This document shows positions 19,771 through 30,060 of a stretch of 38,443 nucleotides of DNA, piece after piece (the stretch's first letter is position 1; the number at the start of each line of letters is the position of its first letter). Source of the stretch: Amanita rubescens (lineage: Eukaryota; Basidiomycota; Agaricomycetes; Agaricales; Amanitaceae). Where the stretch lies: contig WION01000509.1 of the NCBI GenBank assembly GCA_015039365.1, forward strand, positions 1 to 38,443. The letters are read 5' to 3'. A program made the translations under genes and the position numbers. Below the pieces are notes generated by a model that was given only the letters and a program-made list of their open reading frames with translations, made no database searches and had not been told where the DNA came from.

Positions 19771-21775
19771 ATGGACGAACTCGCCGACAAGCTGATGCAC
19801 CTAGCCGAGCGCGCGTACAACCGGGACATGTCCTCCACAAACGCGAACATCAGAGTACTCCCTCCGGATCCGGTCGCGAGCGCATCCACTAAGCTCAAGA
19901 TGGCTCTGGCCGGGGACGATCCGAGGAGCGCGATCCTGGAAGAGGTGAAGAACGCGAAGCCCAGGTTTCCACCGCTGGAGTTCCTCCCTTGTGCGAACGT
20001 TGACACCGAGAGGGCTAGGGTGTGTCAGAAGAGGGGCGCGATGGCGTGTAGTGCGTGTAAGCTTGTGTCGTATTGCTCGAAGGTAGGCTTTCTTTTGCGG
20101 TCGATCGTTGTTTTGCGTGCTTGAAAGAGCTGATGGGCTGTGCAGGAATGTCAAAGGACGCATTGGCGGTTCCATAAGCAAGGTCGGTCTCGTTGGTTCA
20201 GGCTCAAGTTGAGCTTTGACGCGAGTGTTTGTTTTGGTTTGAACTTTGGGGGCTAGATTGCAAGAATCGACTGAGATCTCCAGATTGGTCGCCTGCCTAC
20301 ATACGGGAAATGCGGGCTCCCTCGTTTGTTGTGGATGAGACCGCGGCTGAGGAATTTGAAAGGCGCAGAAGGAATCGGTTTTCTCAAGGTGTATCATTGT
20401 ACGTCTTGTGATGCTTCGTCTTTCGGCGGTGCGGAATGATAATGTCATCCCATCTACCCAGGTGGGGAAACGTGCCCGCGATGGACGTGGTCAACTTAGC
20501 GAAAAACGAAAATGATAAAACAAAGGATCTGTCACTCGCCTTTGTTGGTGCGTAACTTCATTTCGTGTAGCAGTCATCTCTGACGCACCAATTAGCCTCT
20601 GGAGACCTCCGCCATGTTGTCCGCACAATCAACGCACTTCCCTCAGATTATGCAGGGAACCTCAAAGTGTTGATCAACGACCTCACGTTGCCCGTCGTTT
20701 GCCGCAACATCATCTTGCTCCTCATCCTCGGCACGATTCCCGACGAAGCCCTCGCCGCCGAGATCGCCCTCCATTTCTGGTACTCGGCGTTCCTCCCATT
20801 CGAGTACCGTCTTCGCATCTCCGCGATCTTCGACTCGATGTTATCGAACGACACTGCCACTAGGGAGGGCTTCATAACCTCTCACCCGCTCGATCTCGGC
20901 CCCTGCTCGTCACTGTCCTACGCGCTTCCATCCGCGGCAGGGAAGTACTTTCTCTCCTACATCTCTTCGAACTTCTCGATCGGGGACATGCAGAGCGAGT
21001 ACGACGAGGTGAGGAAGGCGCCATCACGCCGTGATTATAGGGAGCGGAAGTACACCCGTCTGTGGCCATCGCACCGCGTCGCGTTCCAGGAGTACTACGA
21101 TTTCGGGATCGTCCTCCCCCTCGGCGCGGTCAACGCGCATTTCAACACTCCAAACCTGTCGCTTTTCTCACCAGAGGGAAAGTGGTTCCAAACGGACTAT
21201 GCGAATCCGCTCGAAGGATGGAGGTGAGTCCACAACTCAACGGTTCGGACTTGGCGGGTGACTTCGATCTCAGCCTGGACGAGGTGGTGAAAGCGGGCAA
21301 GGCGAAGGGCGCACAACCGGAGGACATCTACGGCTGCCTGTATTTCTTCCTCTCGGAGCAGCTGCGCGAGTTCTACCGGCGTCTTCGTCGCTTCCCCGTT
21401 TCGATCAATGTGTACTCTCTCGACGCGGCGTCTGCGCTGCCCCAGGGAATCCGGGATGGTGTGTTCACGACGCAAGGGGTCCCCGCGACGATCCGCTTCG
21501 ACCGGGTCGAGGTGTCGAACATCATGGACGCAAACTACGTCGGCATCCGTGGGGTCCTGATGAGCTGGGGTCCTCTCCTGGCAGATGGAGGTTTTGCGGC
21601 AGTCGTGGGGTATTTTATGAACTGGATCGCGATACAGGAGGATGGAGACGCTGCGAGGGGGGACCGAAGTGTGATGGAGGCGCTGATGATGACTTTGGTC
21701 CGGCGACAGATGGTAAAGCCCAAACAGTACTCAATGTTTCATTCACTGATGGACCAATTTTTGAAAGACGTTTAA
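19771..21775 (+). CDS. MYND zinc-finger plus DUF4470-type protein (568 aa, six exons)
   Basis: Exons: 19771-20082, 20146-20182, 20257-20398, 20462-20547, 20596-21223 and 21274-21775. All five introns have GT/AG ends and the joined frame is open for 568 codons. Residues about 90-120 form a MYND finger split by two introns (CQKRGAMACSACKLVSYC, then ECQRTHWRFHKQ, then DC). From about residue 192, ASGDLRHVVRTINALPSDY, LTLPVVCRNIILLLILG and AAEIALHFWYSAFLP match the N-terminal block of DUF4470 proteins, which in mushrooms often follow a MYND domain. The C-terminal third (DIYGCLYFFLSEQLREFY, VYSLDAASALPQGI, RFDRVEVSNIMDANYVG) fits the same family. Biochemical role is not established; MYND domains usually bind proline-rich partners. 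The first Cys of the usual leading CxxC pair is not evident (it reads ARVCQKRG). This is the best-preserved gene in the window. Confidence 0.88.
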
Positions 21776-21850
21776 GCATAAACCGGATATCCGTCAGCTT
21801 CGAGTTCCTCTCTAGAGTCTGACCGGTTGCTCAACCTCGTTGCAGGGAAC

Positions 21851-22266
21851 ATGGGGACGCAAGGCATTGATATCAACGCGATATACGACAACTCACCGGC
21901 GTTTGCAAAGTTTTTGAAGAAGCAGTCTCTCGACGAGATCCTCCGTGAGACAAGACTTAAATTGAGGGAAATACACAGCATTGTTCCGCATGTAAGTATC
22001 GTAACAACCACGCACTGTGTTAGTACTTTCTCTTTGGGGAAACTGAACGCGGGCCTGCACAGCGTATCAAAGCTCCACTGGCTGGAAGGCCGGGTGCGTT
22101 GCCTGAGCTTGAGGACGAAGAATCGTGGTACTATCATGTATGTATTCCAACCTGCCATGGTTTTGTCATTGATCAAGCGGGCTGTTTTATATCTGACGAG
22201 CATGTTCAGACGCAGGTGGCTTCCTCGACATGGCACGAGCGTTTTGTAGAATTCGTCCGTGTATAG
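21851..22266 (+). CDS. Small hypothetical protein (88 aa, three exons)
   Basis: ATG at 21851 (MGTQGIDINAIYDNSPAFAK then FLKKQSLDEILRETRLKLRE). Exons are 21851-21991, 22063-22137 and 22216-22266, with introns of 71 and 78 nt (GTAAGT...ACAG, GTATGT...GCAG) and phase-0 joins. It ends RFVEFVRV. The first half is helix-prone and charged; exon 2 is RIKAPLAGRPGALPELEDEE. It starts only 75 bp after the stop of the MYND gene. An acceptor-like GCAG just before the start leaves open that it is the tail of a larger gene. The last two exons and 3' flank are duplicated at 11338-11868, where a stop is present. Confidence 0.5.
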
Positions 22267-22505
22267 GTAACATGGTTAAAGCAGTGAGATCAATTTCTAC
22301 TCGTTCTTTTGGTTGATAACATTGGGCTTTTGGTGTACATAAACTGTATAGTAGATAAAATAATCATGAACCGAGCCGTTTGAGGCTCGTAGTCATTCAC
22401 TAACTTTTAAAGAAGGAAGGTGCGCCCAGCGCACGTCTAACGGCGTTCGGGGTTGAACTCGGTCAACATCCTTCAACGCTACCTACAGATTAGCCGCGGC
22501 TATTT
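21970..22505 (+). repeat. Segment duplicated at 11338-11868
   Basis: Near-identical to 11338-11868, including the 3' flank with GTACATAAACTGTATAGTAG and the GAGCCGTTTGAGGCTCG hairpin (22374-22390). Both copies diverge right after TTAGCCGCGGCTATTTG. Same orientation, about 10.6 kb apart. Confidence 0.8.
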
Positions 22506-23190
22506 GGATCAAGTCCAATTAGCGAACCATACATGGGACAGCCTTCTCTCATGAAGGTTACCACATGATTTATGAAAAGGCAATCAGTAAGAGCTCAGAA
22601 ACATCGGGCTTAGGCCTCACCTCCGGATGCAAATCCAGTTTCACAGTAACAAAAGTAGTCTGCGAAGGAATCACAAGCAGGTGTTGGAGCAAGGATAACA
22701 TAAAGCTCACATATACATTTCCGCTTGTCCGCTATCGCCGCATTTCTTACCCATGACATCCCGGATATTCTCTCCGCAAAGCAGGCGCAATTACATCTTC
22801 AAAACAGTTCAAGAAACGCTGTCGCCATTCGCGCAACGTGCGTTACCTATCCATCAGATATCACTGGAAGTATATTAACATTATTCTCCAACTCACGTAG
22901 TAGAATGTTGTGTGAGATAGCGAAGTGGCTGTCACCAGCCTGTGCCACGGTCTGCTCTCTCCTCGACCCGACGTGACCGACCCCAGCCTCTCGCTCTCGT
23001 AACGCGCCTCAGTTGCGTTACAGCAGCCTCCGGACCTTTTCCCGCCCCACTGCCCGCCACTCCCTCTCTCAGGTCCGAACTAAAGAAGACTCTAAGCTGC
23101 CCTTCAAACGTCTTCCCTCCTTAGTTCGACGCGCTGTCGAAAAGTCGAAAGGCTGACGTAGAAATCAAACGCCTGTATACGGTACTACTA
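22506..23190. other. Gene-poor stretch with one possible terminal exon
   Basis: Mostly without recognisable genes. On the plus strand, 23073-23156 directly follows a pyrimidine-rich tract and CAG. It reads VRTKEDSKLPFKRLPSLVRR then AVEKSKG and a TGA, a basic coding-like tail of 27 residues. Upstream frames (22725-22973) are open but not convincing and could not be joined. It is likely the end of a lost or degraded gene. Confidence 0.25.
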
Positions 23191-23326
23191 AAACGATTAA
23201 CACCCGTTTGGTACGCTATGAGTTAGGGTAGAGCATCGGCAGTACCGACATATATGGTTAATCTTTGAATTTAGAAGGGTTTGGTATTAAAAGTGCGAAA
23301 TGAAGGAAGGGTTACTATTCGATGAA

Positions 23327-24766
23327 TTATTGGCGGTCATGCGTTCTCTCGTGTCTCTTTAGTGAGTCTGGTCTCGTGTACGATTTATCGCAATCTGGTT
23401 TAGTACATGCATATGGTTTCAGGCCGGTATGTTGAAATGTGTCTTGATGGCGTACGAAATCCGCTTCGCGATTCGTTCCATAGTTGCAATGCCCAAGCTC
23501 GCAATTATAAGCGAAAGTACCGGAAGGGCCAGCAGCAGGATTGGAAGGGCCAGCAGCAGGATTGGAAGGGCCAGCGACATTGGAAGGGCCAACGACATTA
23601 GAAGGGCCAGCAGCATTAAAAGGGCCAGCAGCACCACTGGGACGACCACGGGGACGACCACGGGGACGACCAGCAGCACCACGGGGACCGCCACGACGGG
23701 AACGGCCACGATTGCTACCGCTATCACGACCCGGGCCAAGACTACTATGACCACCATCACCGCCACTTTGAACCTGATGCTGTGCGATGGGGGGTTGTGG
23801 ATGTTCAGAGGGAGGATCCATGAAAGAAGGAAGTGAAATGGGATGAACCGGACGAGGTTGAAGAAGTGCGGGCATGTCTGCATGCGGGTTATGGGGCGCG
23901 GCAAGATCTGGTCCGAAATGTAAAGATCCAGGACCTGGAATGTGATGTTCTTGATGCTGTACCGGAGGGGGAAACAGCGGGTTATGCCCGGCAAGACCTG
24001 GTCCGGTAGAGCCCGGAATCTGAACATGGCCAGATGGATCATGATGATCTAGGGGAGGGGGAAACGGCGGGTTATGGGGCGAGGCAGGGTCTAATCCGAG
24101 ATGCGTAGGTCCGAGACCCGGAATAGGAGCATAGCGATATAGCTCATCATGATGGGGATCAGGGGGAAAGTAGGGATTGTGACCAGGATTGTGAGGCGGA
24201 AATTCGTGGGGAAAGGGCGTTGTGCCAGTGAGGTCTGCTGGATGTTGCCCGAAGGGAAGAAGAAGGGATGGAGGCAGATGATCCTGCGTGTTGAAATGGT
24301 TGCCGCTGCTTGAGTCGGCCGGGTTCACAGGCAGATGAAGCTGCGGGTTATACGCGGCAGGACCTGGTCCGAGCCCAAATAGATCATGATGGGGATCGGG
24401 GGGAAAGGAGTTGTGACCGGGATTGTGGGGCAGAATTCCGTGGGGACCGGGTTGGTCTGCTGGATGGCGCCCTAAGGGAAGACCAAGGGAAGGATTGTCT
24501 GGGCGGAAATAGTTGTCGTTGCTTGCCAGTGAGCTATACGGGTTCACGGGCGCCGGCGGACCGCCGGACTGCGAACCACTAGCCTCACCAATTCTCGGGC
24601 GTTTCCTAAGTTGGCCGTTGTCATTGTAGCCGGGCAGGTACATGTCTTGGTATCCGAGTGGTTGTGTGTCTGAAGCCGATCCCGATGCCTTCCTTTTGCC
24701 CGTGGGCATGGCGACGACATGAGAGCCAAAGATAAGAGCGGAGGTAATAGCAAGCGAGAGACGCAT
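23327..24766 (-). CDS. Signal-peptide, proline-rich protein with two C2H2 zinc fingers (paralogue 2, 479 aa)
   Basis: Single exon from ATG at 24766 to the stop at 23327. The N-terminus MRLSLAITSALIFGSHVVA is a secretory-type signal, followed at once by a basic KRK (MPTGKRKASGSASD) that could act in nuclear import after cleavage. Residues about 50-330 are rich in Pro, His, Gly and Asn, with imperfect repeats (PFPHEFPPHNPGHNPYFPPD-like). An RG-rich block (RSRRGGPRGAAGRPRGRPRG) and PSNVAGPSNPAAGPS repeats follow. The last 60 residues hold two C2H2 fingers: C422/C427/H440/H446 and C454/C459/H472/H476 (the second is CTKPDC-x12-HERTH). A GTG and AAT codon precede the ATG; the paralogues show that the ATG is the start. 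Sequence-specific DNA binding is expected of such fingers. Combination with a signal peptide is unusual. Confidence 0.8.
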   Translation of the reverse strand: MRLSLAITSALIFGSHVVAMPTGKRKASGSASDTQPLGYQDMYLPGYNDNGQLRKRPRIGEASGSQSGGPPAPVNPYSSLASNDNYFRPDNPSLGLPLGRHPADQPGPHGILPHNPGHNSFPPDPHHDLFGLGPGPAAYNPQLHLPVNPADSSSGNHFNTQDHLPPSLLLPFGQHPADLTGTTPFPHEFPPHNPGHNPYFPPDPHHDELYRYAPIPGLGPTHLGLDPASPHNPPFPPPLDHHDPSGHVQIPGSTGPGLAGHNPLFPPPVQHQEHHIPGPGSLHFGPDLAAPHNPHADMPALLQPRPVHPISLPSFMDPPSEHPQPPIAQHQVQSGGDGGHSSLGPGRDSGSNRGRSRRGGPRGAAGRPRGRPRGRPSGAAGPFNAAGPSNVVGPSNVAGPSNPAAGPSNPAAGPSGTFAYNCELGHCNYGTNREADFVRHQDTFQHTGLKPYACTKPDCDKSYTRPDSLKRHERTHDRQ

Positions 24767-24864
24767 ATTCACAAAGGCCGGCCTTCTGAAATGCGAAGTG
24801 TAGAAGCGTGACTCAGTTTAAAGAGACCAGCTCTGGGGGAAGAAGGTTACGCTTTCAATGGCAG

Positions 24865-24872
24865 CTTTTATA
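24865..24872 (-). promoter_or_regulatory. TATA box of paralogue 2
   Basis: TATAAAAG on the minus strand, about 100 bp before the ATG at 24766, within the leader block shared with the genes at 3912 and 28465 (GACCAGCTCTGGGGGAAGAA lies between TATA and ATG). Confidence 0.65.
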
Positions 24873-25029
24873 CGCCGCCCATGACAGGGTCGCCAACCAG
24901 CTAGCGGTTTCGGAGCAAGGCTCAATAACTGTTTCATTCCCAGCGGTCGCGTTGCTTTGCACAGGTGACTAGTTGTGTAGCGACAAAGATTTCACGCCAA
25001 ACTAAGAAGTCCAATCAGCCAATGACGAA

Positions 25030-26050
25030 CAAAAAATGCTGTACATACAAGCCCATATAGAGTTCGATTAAGACCCATGCCTGGAGTCCTCTCCATTGCG
25101 TTAAGTATCTGATGGGATCATGAGCACAGGGTGGAGAAGCACTGCTACAGACGGAAATTAATGACGAACTTAATCTGAACATCCTCAGGGCCTCCGGACC
25201 CTGAAATATTCTCAGACAGGAATTTTGAATATACGGATTGAAATTTGAGTTGATAGTTTCGATATTAGCAGTTTAACCTCCGCACCCTATTGAACGCAAG
25301 TTGACTTGACCGTATCACTTCATTCTAAGATAAGAAAATGTGCCATGAATGTCCGGCTTCGAACACGTAAATTAGGGAAAGGAACGCGGCGCGCAGTGAT
25401 CGGAGTGCTTGCGAGTCCCCACAAGGCTGCGTTACAATCGTTTCCAGGTACTCTTTCGTGTCCGCCAACACAGGTTAGACCCAGACGAGAGATAATGATT
25501 AAGTGAACCTACCTTGGAGTGCAGATACATCGGCAGATATGATTTGGGCAGGATGTGTCGCATATCCGACCTGTGTGCAGGCACACAGGCAAATGTATCC
25601 TTCAGGGCTTGGCCCTTACGGAATCTCCATTCGCTTGACGCTGCGAAGGTGGTAAGTCCAAAGCGGCTGCCGAAGCGTGACGTGTGATGCGTGACTTGTT
25701 AGCAAACCTGAACTGACGATCTCATGTTCAAGTTATGGCCACTAGCAAGGCCCGGTGTGTCTCAATTGAAAGTTCAACCAGATCTGTGTTTGGCTCTCCA
25801 GTACGATTATGATTGGATAAAATTGGAGTCTGCTGGAAATAACACTAAAGGTGGAAGCTTGAGGTAAGCATTTTTATGTCAATTGAATTTTCTCTACCCG
25901 AGAAGTCCGAAGGCTGATTATGTTTACATCAATTGAATTTTCTCTGACCGAGAAGCGCGACGGCTGAATTGAATGCTCAAGTTTGACGTGAGCTAATGTC
26001 AACTATAGTTTCCACCAATGCCCAATTGAACTAAAAATGGTACATAAGTA
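25030..26050 (+). repeat. Dispersed repeat, direct copy
   Basis: Matches 28670-29690 in the same orientation and 5400-6350 inverted. Inside, 25880-25970 carries two tandem copies of a box with TCAATTGAATTTTCTCT and GAGAAG[CT]CCGA. No gene was recognised. Confidence 0.75.
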
Positions 26051-26765
26051 GACGTATCTAGGGGTCTTCAAGGGCGGCGGTCGCACGGAGGCAATGGAAC
26101 TTCTGGCAGTGTGAGATCCTCTATCACCAAAAGCTGGAGGCGCGTGAAAGAGATGTCAAGGCACTCCTCAAATGGATAAAAAATTAGAACAACATGGAGG
26201 GCGGGAAGGCACTGCGGAACCACGCACGAGCGATTCGGATTGACGACCTGACCCAAGTGATGGACTGGTCCGAAAATATTGGGAAACAATCCATTGTTCC
26301 TTCACGTCACATTCGAGGTGATCGACTTGAAGCATAATACCTTGACAAAACATTGCATATGTTTCGAAGAATAGTGGGATGACAAATGAGGCAGAATCCC
26401 AGTGAGAATAAGGGTCATAAATAATTTTGGATAACGCGGGCAATTTCATCCACGGGGAATGTCTTCTTCTAAACATTGCGCAACGATTTCTGCTGATTGA
26501 AATTGCACTTTTCCGGGGCAATGCCAATGGATCTCTTCGTGCCTCTCTTTGCGTTCTCTTTTGCTTTGTCTTTCCGCGGGGCACGCTCCCAAACCCGTTT
26601 AGGAAGGTGACATACCCTGCGACGCCGACCTTCCCCTTTGGGGCTTTCTCTGCCACCAAACCCATTTAGGAAGGTGACGTGCCCGACGACGCCGATTTCC
26701 CCGTTTGGATGTTCTCTTTTTGCAAGGTGCTCGACCCTGTGGCTGGACGCTATGGTTCGTAACAC
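26050..26765 (+). repeat. Truncated fragment of the large unit, without its gene
   Basis: Matches the part of the large unit between the core repeat and the gene promoter. Included are the GGAAGGCACTGCGGAACCAC block at 26200 and the tandem repeat with GACGCCGA cores (26598-26722). Similarity stops near 26765 at GGTTCGTAACACT, about 200 bp before the place where the two-exon gene would start. So this copy has lost the gene. Confidence 0.65.
26598..26722 (+). repeat. Small tandem repeat, orphan copy
   Basis: Two units of about 65-70 bp, each beginning near TTTAGGAAGGTGAC and running through GACGCCGA and CCCC[GT]TTTGG to TTCTCT. Same repeat as at 8152 and 13855, but with no downstream gene. Confidence 0.6.
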
Positions 26766-26769
26766 TGCT

Positions 26770-27290
26770 ACGACCAAGTAGAGCATGCTCATTCGTTTCG
26801 CCGTGCCTCAAGGTTGCAGTTCTTTGGTGAGTTGTCCCGCCTGTTTCCACACACGCTTTGTCATTGAATGGGAACCGGATAACGACGATTCTGATCCTTT
26901 TATTCGTTTAGCTGCTGTTATCATTATGCCCAACCACTACTCATCTTCGCATATGCAAGTCTTCCCGCTCCCATTGTAGCCAAACGTTTTACACGTTGGT
27001 CGGCGAGCTCCGGATTGGGCGCATAATGGACATCCTCATGTCGTGGACTCGTAGAACGATTGACGCTTGAAAAGTACGCGAAAAGCTCTTCAGGTTTGGA
27101 AGTTGTATGCAAGATTTTCTCCCGTCGAGGCGCACTCTTTCCATAGCATCGGACTAGATCTATATATATGCTTTCAACAGATCCCACAACATCAAAGGAC
27201 GCTAAATAGTTACTAGTTAGCGTACGCCGAAACGTTTCAACTCAGGTTCACAACTCGAAATAGAAATATGCTTGTATAGTACGGTGTTAC
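26770..27290. other. Unique spacer with weak open frames
   Basis: A 64-codon plus-strand frame (26785-26979) includes TRFVIEWEPDNDDSDPF. The matching block near 18100 has a stop in place of the Trp, so this may be a gene scrap. A minus frame (27187-26924) is open over 87 codons without a recognisable domain. Neither is convincing as a gene. Confidence 0.25.
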
Positions 27291-27430
27291 TAAGACAACT
27301 TACTAACACCCGTCTGGTATGCTATGAGTTAGGCTAGAGCATCGACAGTGTCGACATATGATGGTAACCAATGCTTGAATTTAAAAGGGTTCGGTAGCAA
27401 AAGTGCGAAATGAAAGAAGAGAAAGAAGAG

Positions 27431-28465
27431 TTACGGCCCATGTTCATTTCTCTGGTGTTTCGTGAGAAATTCTTTTCTCGTGTAAGATTCAGTGCAACCT
27501 GGTGCAGTGCATGGAAATTGCCTAACGGTGGAATGTACCGAGGACAGTTCATGGCGCCTGAGATCCTGTGGGCGCGGCGTTGAATAGGGGCAATTCTCAT
27601 GTGGGCATCGATGAACGACAGGGTCGGCAGGGGCAGCAGTACCAACACGGCGACCAGCAGCAACACGGCGACCAGCAGCCACACCAACACGGGGACCACG
27701 ACGAGAACTGCCTGGATTCAAGCTGGTACGATCACCACGACTACCACCACGATTACCGCGACGAGAACTGCCAGGATTCAAGCTGGTACGATCACCAGGA
27801 ATACCACCATTCGGGCCAGGATTATCAAAACCGCAATTAATGCACCGAAAACCACCACCAGCGCCACTATGAACCTGATCCTGTGCGACGGGGGTTGGTG
27901 GATGTTCGGAGGGAGGAACCGCCGGACCATGTAATGGAAGATGTGCAATGGGATTCGGAGTAGGGTGACGAAGTTCGGGGGTTGCTGCATGGTGTGGAGA
28001 CGGCGGGTTATGGGGCGAGGCAGGATCTAATCCGAGATGCGAATTTCCGAGACCCGGAGTGGGAAATAGGTCATCATGAAAGGGATTGGGGGGAAAGTAG
28101 GGATTTTGACCTGTATTGTGAGGTGGAAATTCGTGGGAAAGGGGCGTTGTGCCAATGTGGTCTGCTGGGTGTTGCCCGAAGGGAAGAAGAAGGGATGGAG
28201 GCAGATGATCCTGTGTGTTGGGATGGTTGCCGCTGCTTGAGCCGGCCGGGTTCACAGGCAGATGACTGCCGGATCCACTAGCCTCGCCAACTCTCGGGCG
28301 TTTCCTTTGGCCATTTTCATCGTAAGGCTCCTGGCCGGGCAGCCACAGGTCTGGGGGTGAATCTGAACCTGAACTTGATTCCGATGCCTTCCTCTTGCGC
28401 GCCGGCATGGCGACGACATAAGAGCTAAAAATGAGAGCGGAGGTAAAAGCAAGTGAGAGACGCAT
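27431..28465 (-). CDS. Signal-peptide, proline-rich protein with two C2H2 zinc fingers (paralogue 3, 344 aa)
   Basis: Single exon from ATG at 28465 to the stop at 27431. Signal MRLSLAFTSALIFSSYVVA, then MPARKRKASESSSGSD with a basic KRK. The middle is Pro/Asn/His-rich and shares FGQHPAD and PPHN-type blocks with paralogue 2. A lone CxxC (FRCINCGF) stands before an RG-rich region that contains GDRTSLNPGSSRRG twice. The C-terminus has two C2H2 fingers: C287/C292/H305/H311 and C319/C324/H337/H342. The zinc ligands and the SYTR element of the second finger are kept relative to paralogue 2, while the other finger residues differ strongly. This is what altered DNA specificity would look like. Secretion and DNA binding are inferred from motifs only. 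Confidence 0.8.
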   Translation of the reverse strand: MRLSLAFTSALIFSSYVVAMPARKRKASESSSGSDSPPDLWLPGQEPYDENGQRKRPRVGEASGSGSHLPVNPAGSSSGNHPNTQDHLPPSLLLPFGQHPADHIGTTPLSHEFPPHNTGQNPYFPPNPFHDDLFPTPGLGNSHLGLDPASPHNPPSPHHAATPELRHPTPNPIAHLPLHGPAVPPSEHPPTPVAQDQVHSGAGGGFRCINCGFDNPGPNGGIPGDRTSLNPGSSRRGNRGGSRGDRTSLNPGSSRRGPRVGVAAGRRVAAGRRVGTAAPADPVVHRCPHENCPYSTPRPQDLRRHELSSVHSTVRQFPCTAPGCTESYTRKEFLTKHQRNEHGP

Positions 28466-28563
28466 ATTCACAAAGGCCAGCTTTCTGAAATGCGAAGTAT
28501 AGAAGCGTGACACAGTTTAAAGAGACCAGCTCTGGGGGAAGAAGATTATGCTTTCAATGGCAG

Positions 28564-28571
28564 CTTTTATA
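28564..28571 (-). promoter_or_regulatory. TATA box of paralogue 3
   Basis: TATAAAAG on the minus strand, 100 bp before the ATG at 28465, in the same leader block as the other two paralogues. Confidence 0.65.
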
Positions 28572-28669
28572 CTCCGTTTCACCTGCCAACGGTTGCGTTG
28601 CTTTGCACAAGCGACTAGTTGTGTGGCGACAAAGATCTCATGCCAAGTCCAATCAGCCAATGACGAAAA

Positions 28670-30060
28670 TGCTGTACATACCAGCCTATATAGAGTTCGA
28701 CTAAGAGCCACGCCGGGGTCCTCTCCATTGCGTTAAGTGTCTGACGAGATCATGAGCACAGGGTGGAGAAGCACTGCTACGAACGGAAATTAACGACGAA
28801 CTTAATCTGAACATCCTCAGGGCCTCCGGACCCTGAAATATTCTCGGACAGGAATTTTGACCTGTATGACATGTACGTATTGAGTTGATAGTTTCGATAT
28901 TAGCAGTTTAACCTCCGCACCCTGGGATTGTGTTATTGAGCGCGAGTTGACTTGAGGTTACGCAACTTATCACTTCATTCTAAGATAAGAAAATATGCAT
29001 GAACGTCCGGCTTCGAACACGTAAATTAGGGAAAGGTGCGCGGTGCGCAGTGATCGGAGGGCTTGCGAGTCCCCACAAGGTTGCGTTGCGGTCGTTTCCA
29101 GGTACTCTTTCGTATCTGCCAACACAGGTTAGACCCAGACGAGAGGTACTGATTAAGTGAACCTACCTGGGAGTGCAGATACATCGGCAGATATGATTTG
29201 AGCAGGATGTGTCGCATATCCGACCTGTGTACAGGCACACAGGCAAATGTGTCCTTTCAGGGCTTGGCCTTTACGGAATCTCCATTCGCTTGACGCTGCA
29301 AAGGTGGTAAGTCCAAAGCGGCTGCCGAAGCGTGACGTGTGACGTGACTTATGAGCAAGCCAGAACAGAACGATCTCCATGACGTTTATGGCCCTAGCAA
29401 CTTGGGCCCGGTGTGTCTCAGTTGAAAATTCAACAAGATCTACGTTTGGCTCTCCAGTACGACTATGATTGGATAGGATTGGAGCCTGCTGGAAATGACA
29501 CTAAAGGTGGAACTTCAAGCCTGGGATAAGCATTTTTACGTCAATTGAATTTTCTCTGTCCGAGAAGCCCGACGGGGGCTGATTATTTTTAACTCAATTG
29601 AATTTCTCTGTCCGAGAAGCCCGACGATGGCTGAGAACGCTCTTTTGACGTGAGCTAATGTCAACTATAGTTGACCGATTGAATTAAATATGGAACATAA
29701 GTACACGTATCTAGGGGTCTTCAAGAGAAGAGCCAAAACCCGAACTATTGGGGCGGCGGTCACACGGAGGCAATAATGGAACTTCTGGCAGTGTGAGATC
29801 CTCGCAAAAGCTGGCATCAACGGAAAGGCCATGATCTTGCAAGAGCCGGAATTCGAGGATTTCCCCAAATGCGACACTGTCACACTCACGGTTATCCTAC
29901 ACTCGTCAAACGGCTACCACACTCGCTAAAATGCCCCTAACACCCATCAACGTGTCGTTGAAACAGCCTTCCACTCAATTAATCCTTCCACACAATCGCG
30001 CCCTTTTTCGGCAATGCCTTGCAATCTCACATCTTGCATTGCATTACAATGCTAATAACC
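28670..30060 (+). repeat. Dispersed repeat, longest direct copy
   Basis: Matches 25030-26000 directly and 5040-6350 inverted. It contains the doubled AATTGAATTT/GAGAAGCCCGACG box (29540-29640) and the CACGTATCTAGGGGTCTTC tail. No gene was recognised. It runs directly into copy 3 of the large unit. Confidence 0.75.

Larger units (their letters stand above)
23190..26000 (-). repeat. Segmental duplication, copy 1 (pairs with 27290-29680)
   Basis: The segment contains a 3' flank with AACACCCGT[TC]TGGTA[CT]GCTATGAGTTAGG, the secreted-type zinc-finger gene, its promoter and the adjoining dispersed repeat. The same order and orientation occurs at 27290-29680. The gene bodies have diverged more than the flanks in the proline-rich middle. 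Confidence 0.75.
27290..29680 (-). repeat. Segmental duplication, copy 2 (pairs with 23190-26000)
   Basis: Same order as the first copy: 3' flank, zinc-finger gene, promoter, dispersed repeat. It differs by a shorter gene (344 versus 479 codons) and by small indels in the promoter. The two copies are about 4 kb apart in direct orientation. Confidence 0.75.

Noticed and set aside
19801..20448. 215-codon minus-strand frame
   Set aside because: Antisense of exons 1-3 of the MYND/DUF4470 gene and its introns.
23429..24042. Frames overlapping the zinc-finger gene on both strands, including a Val/Leu-rich 207-codon one
   Set aside because: Shadow frames of the RG/PSN repeat region; the zinc-finger frame has signal peptide, promoter and structured C-terminus.
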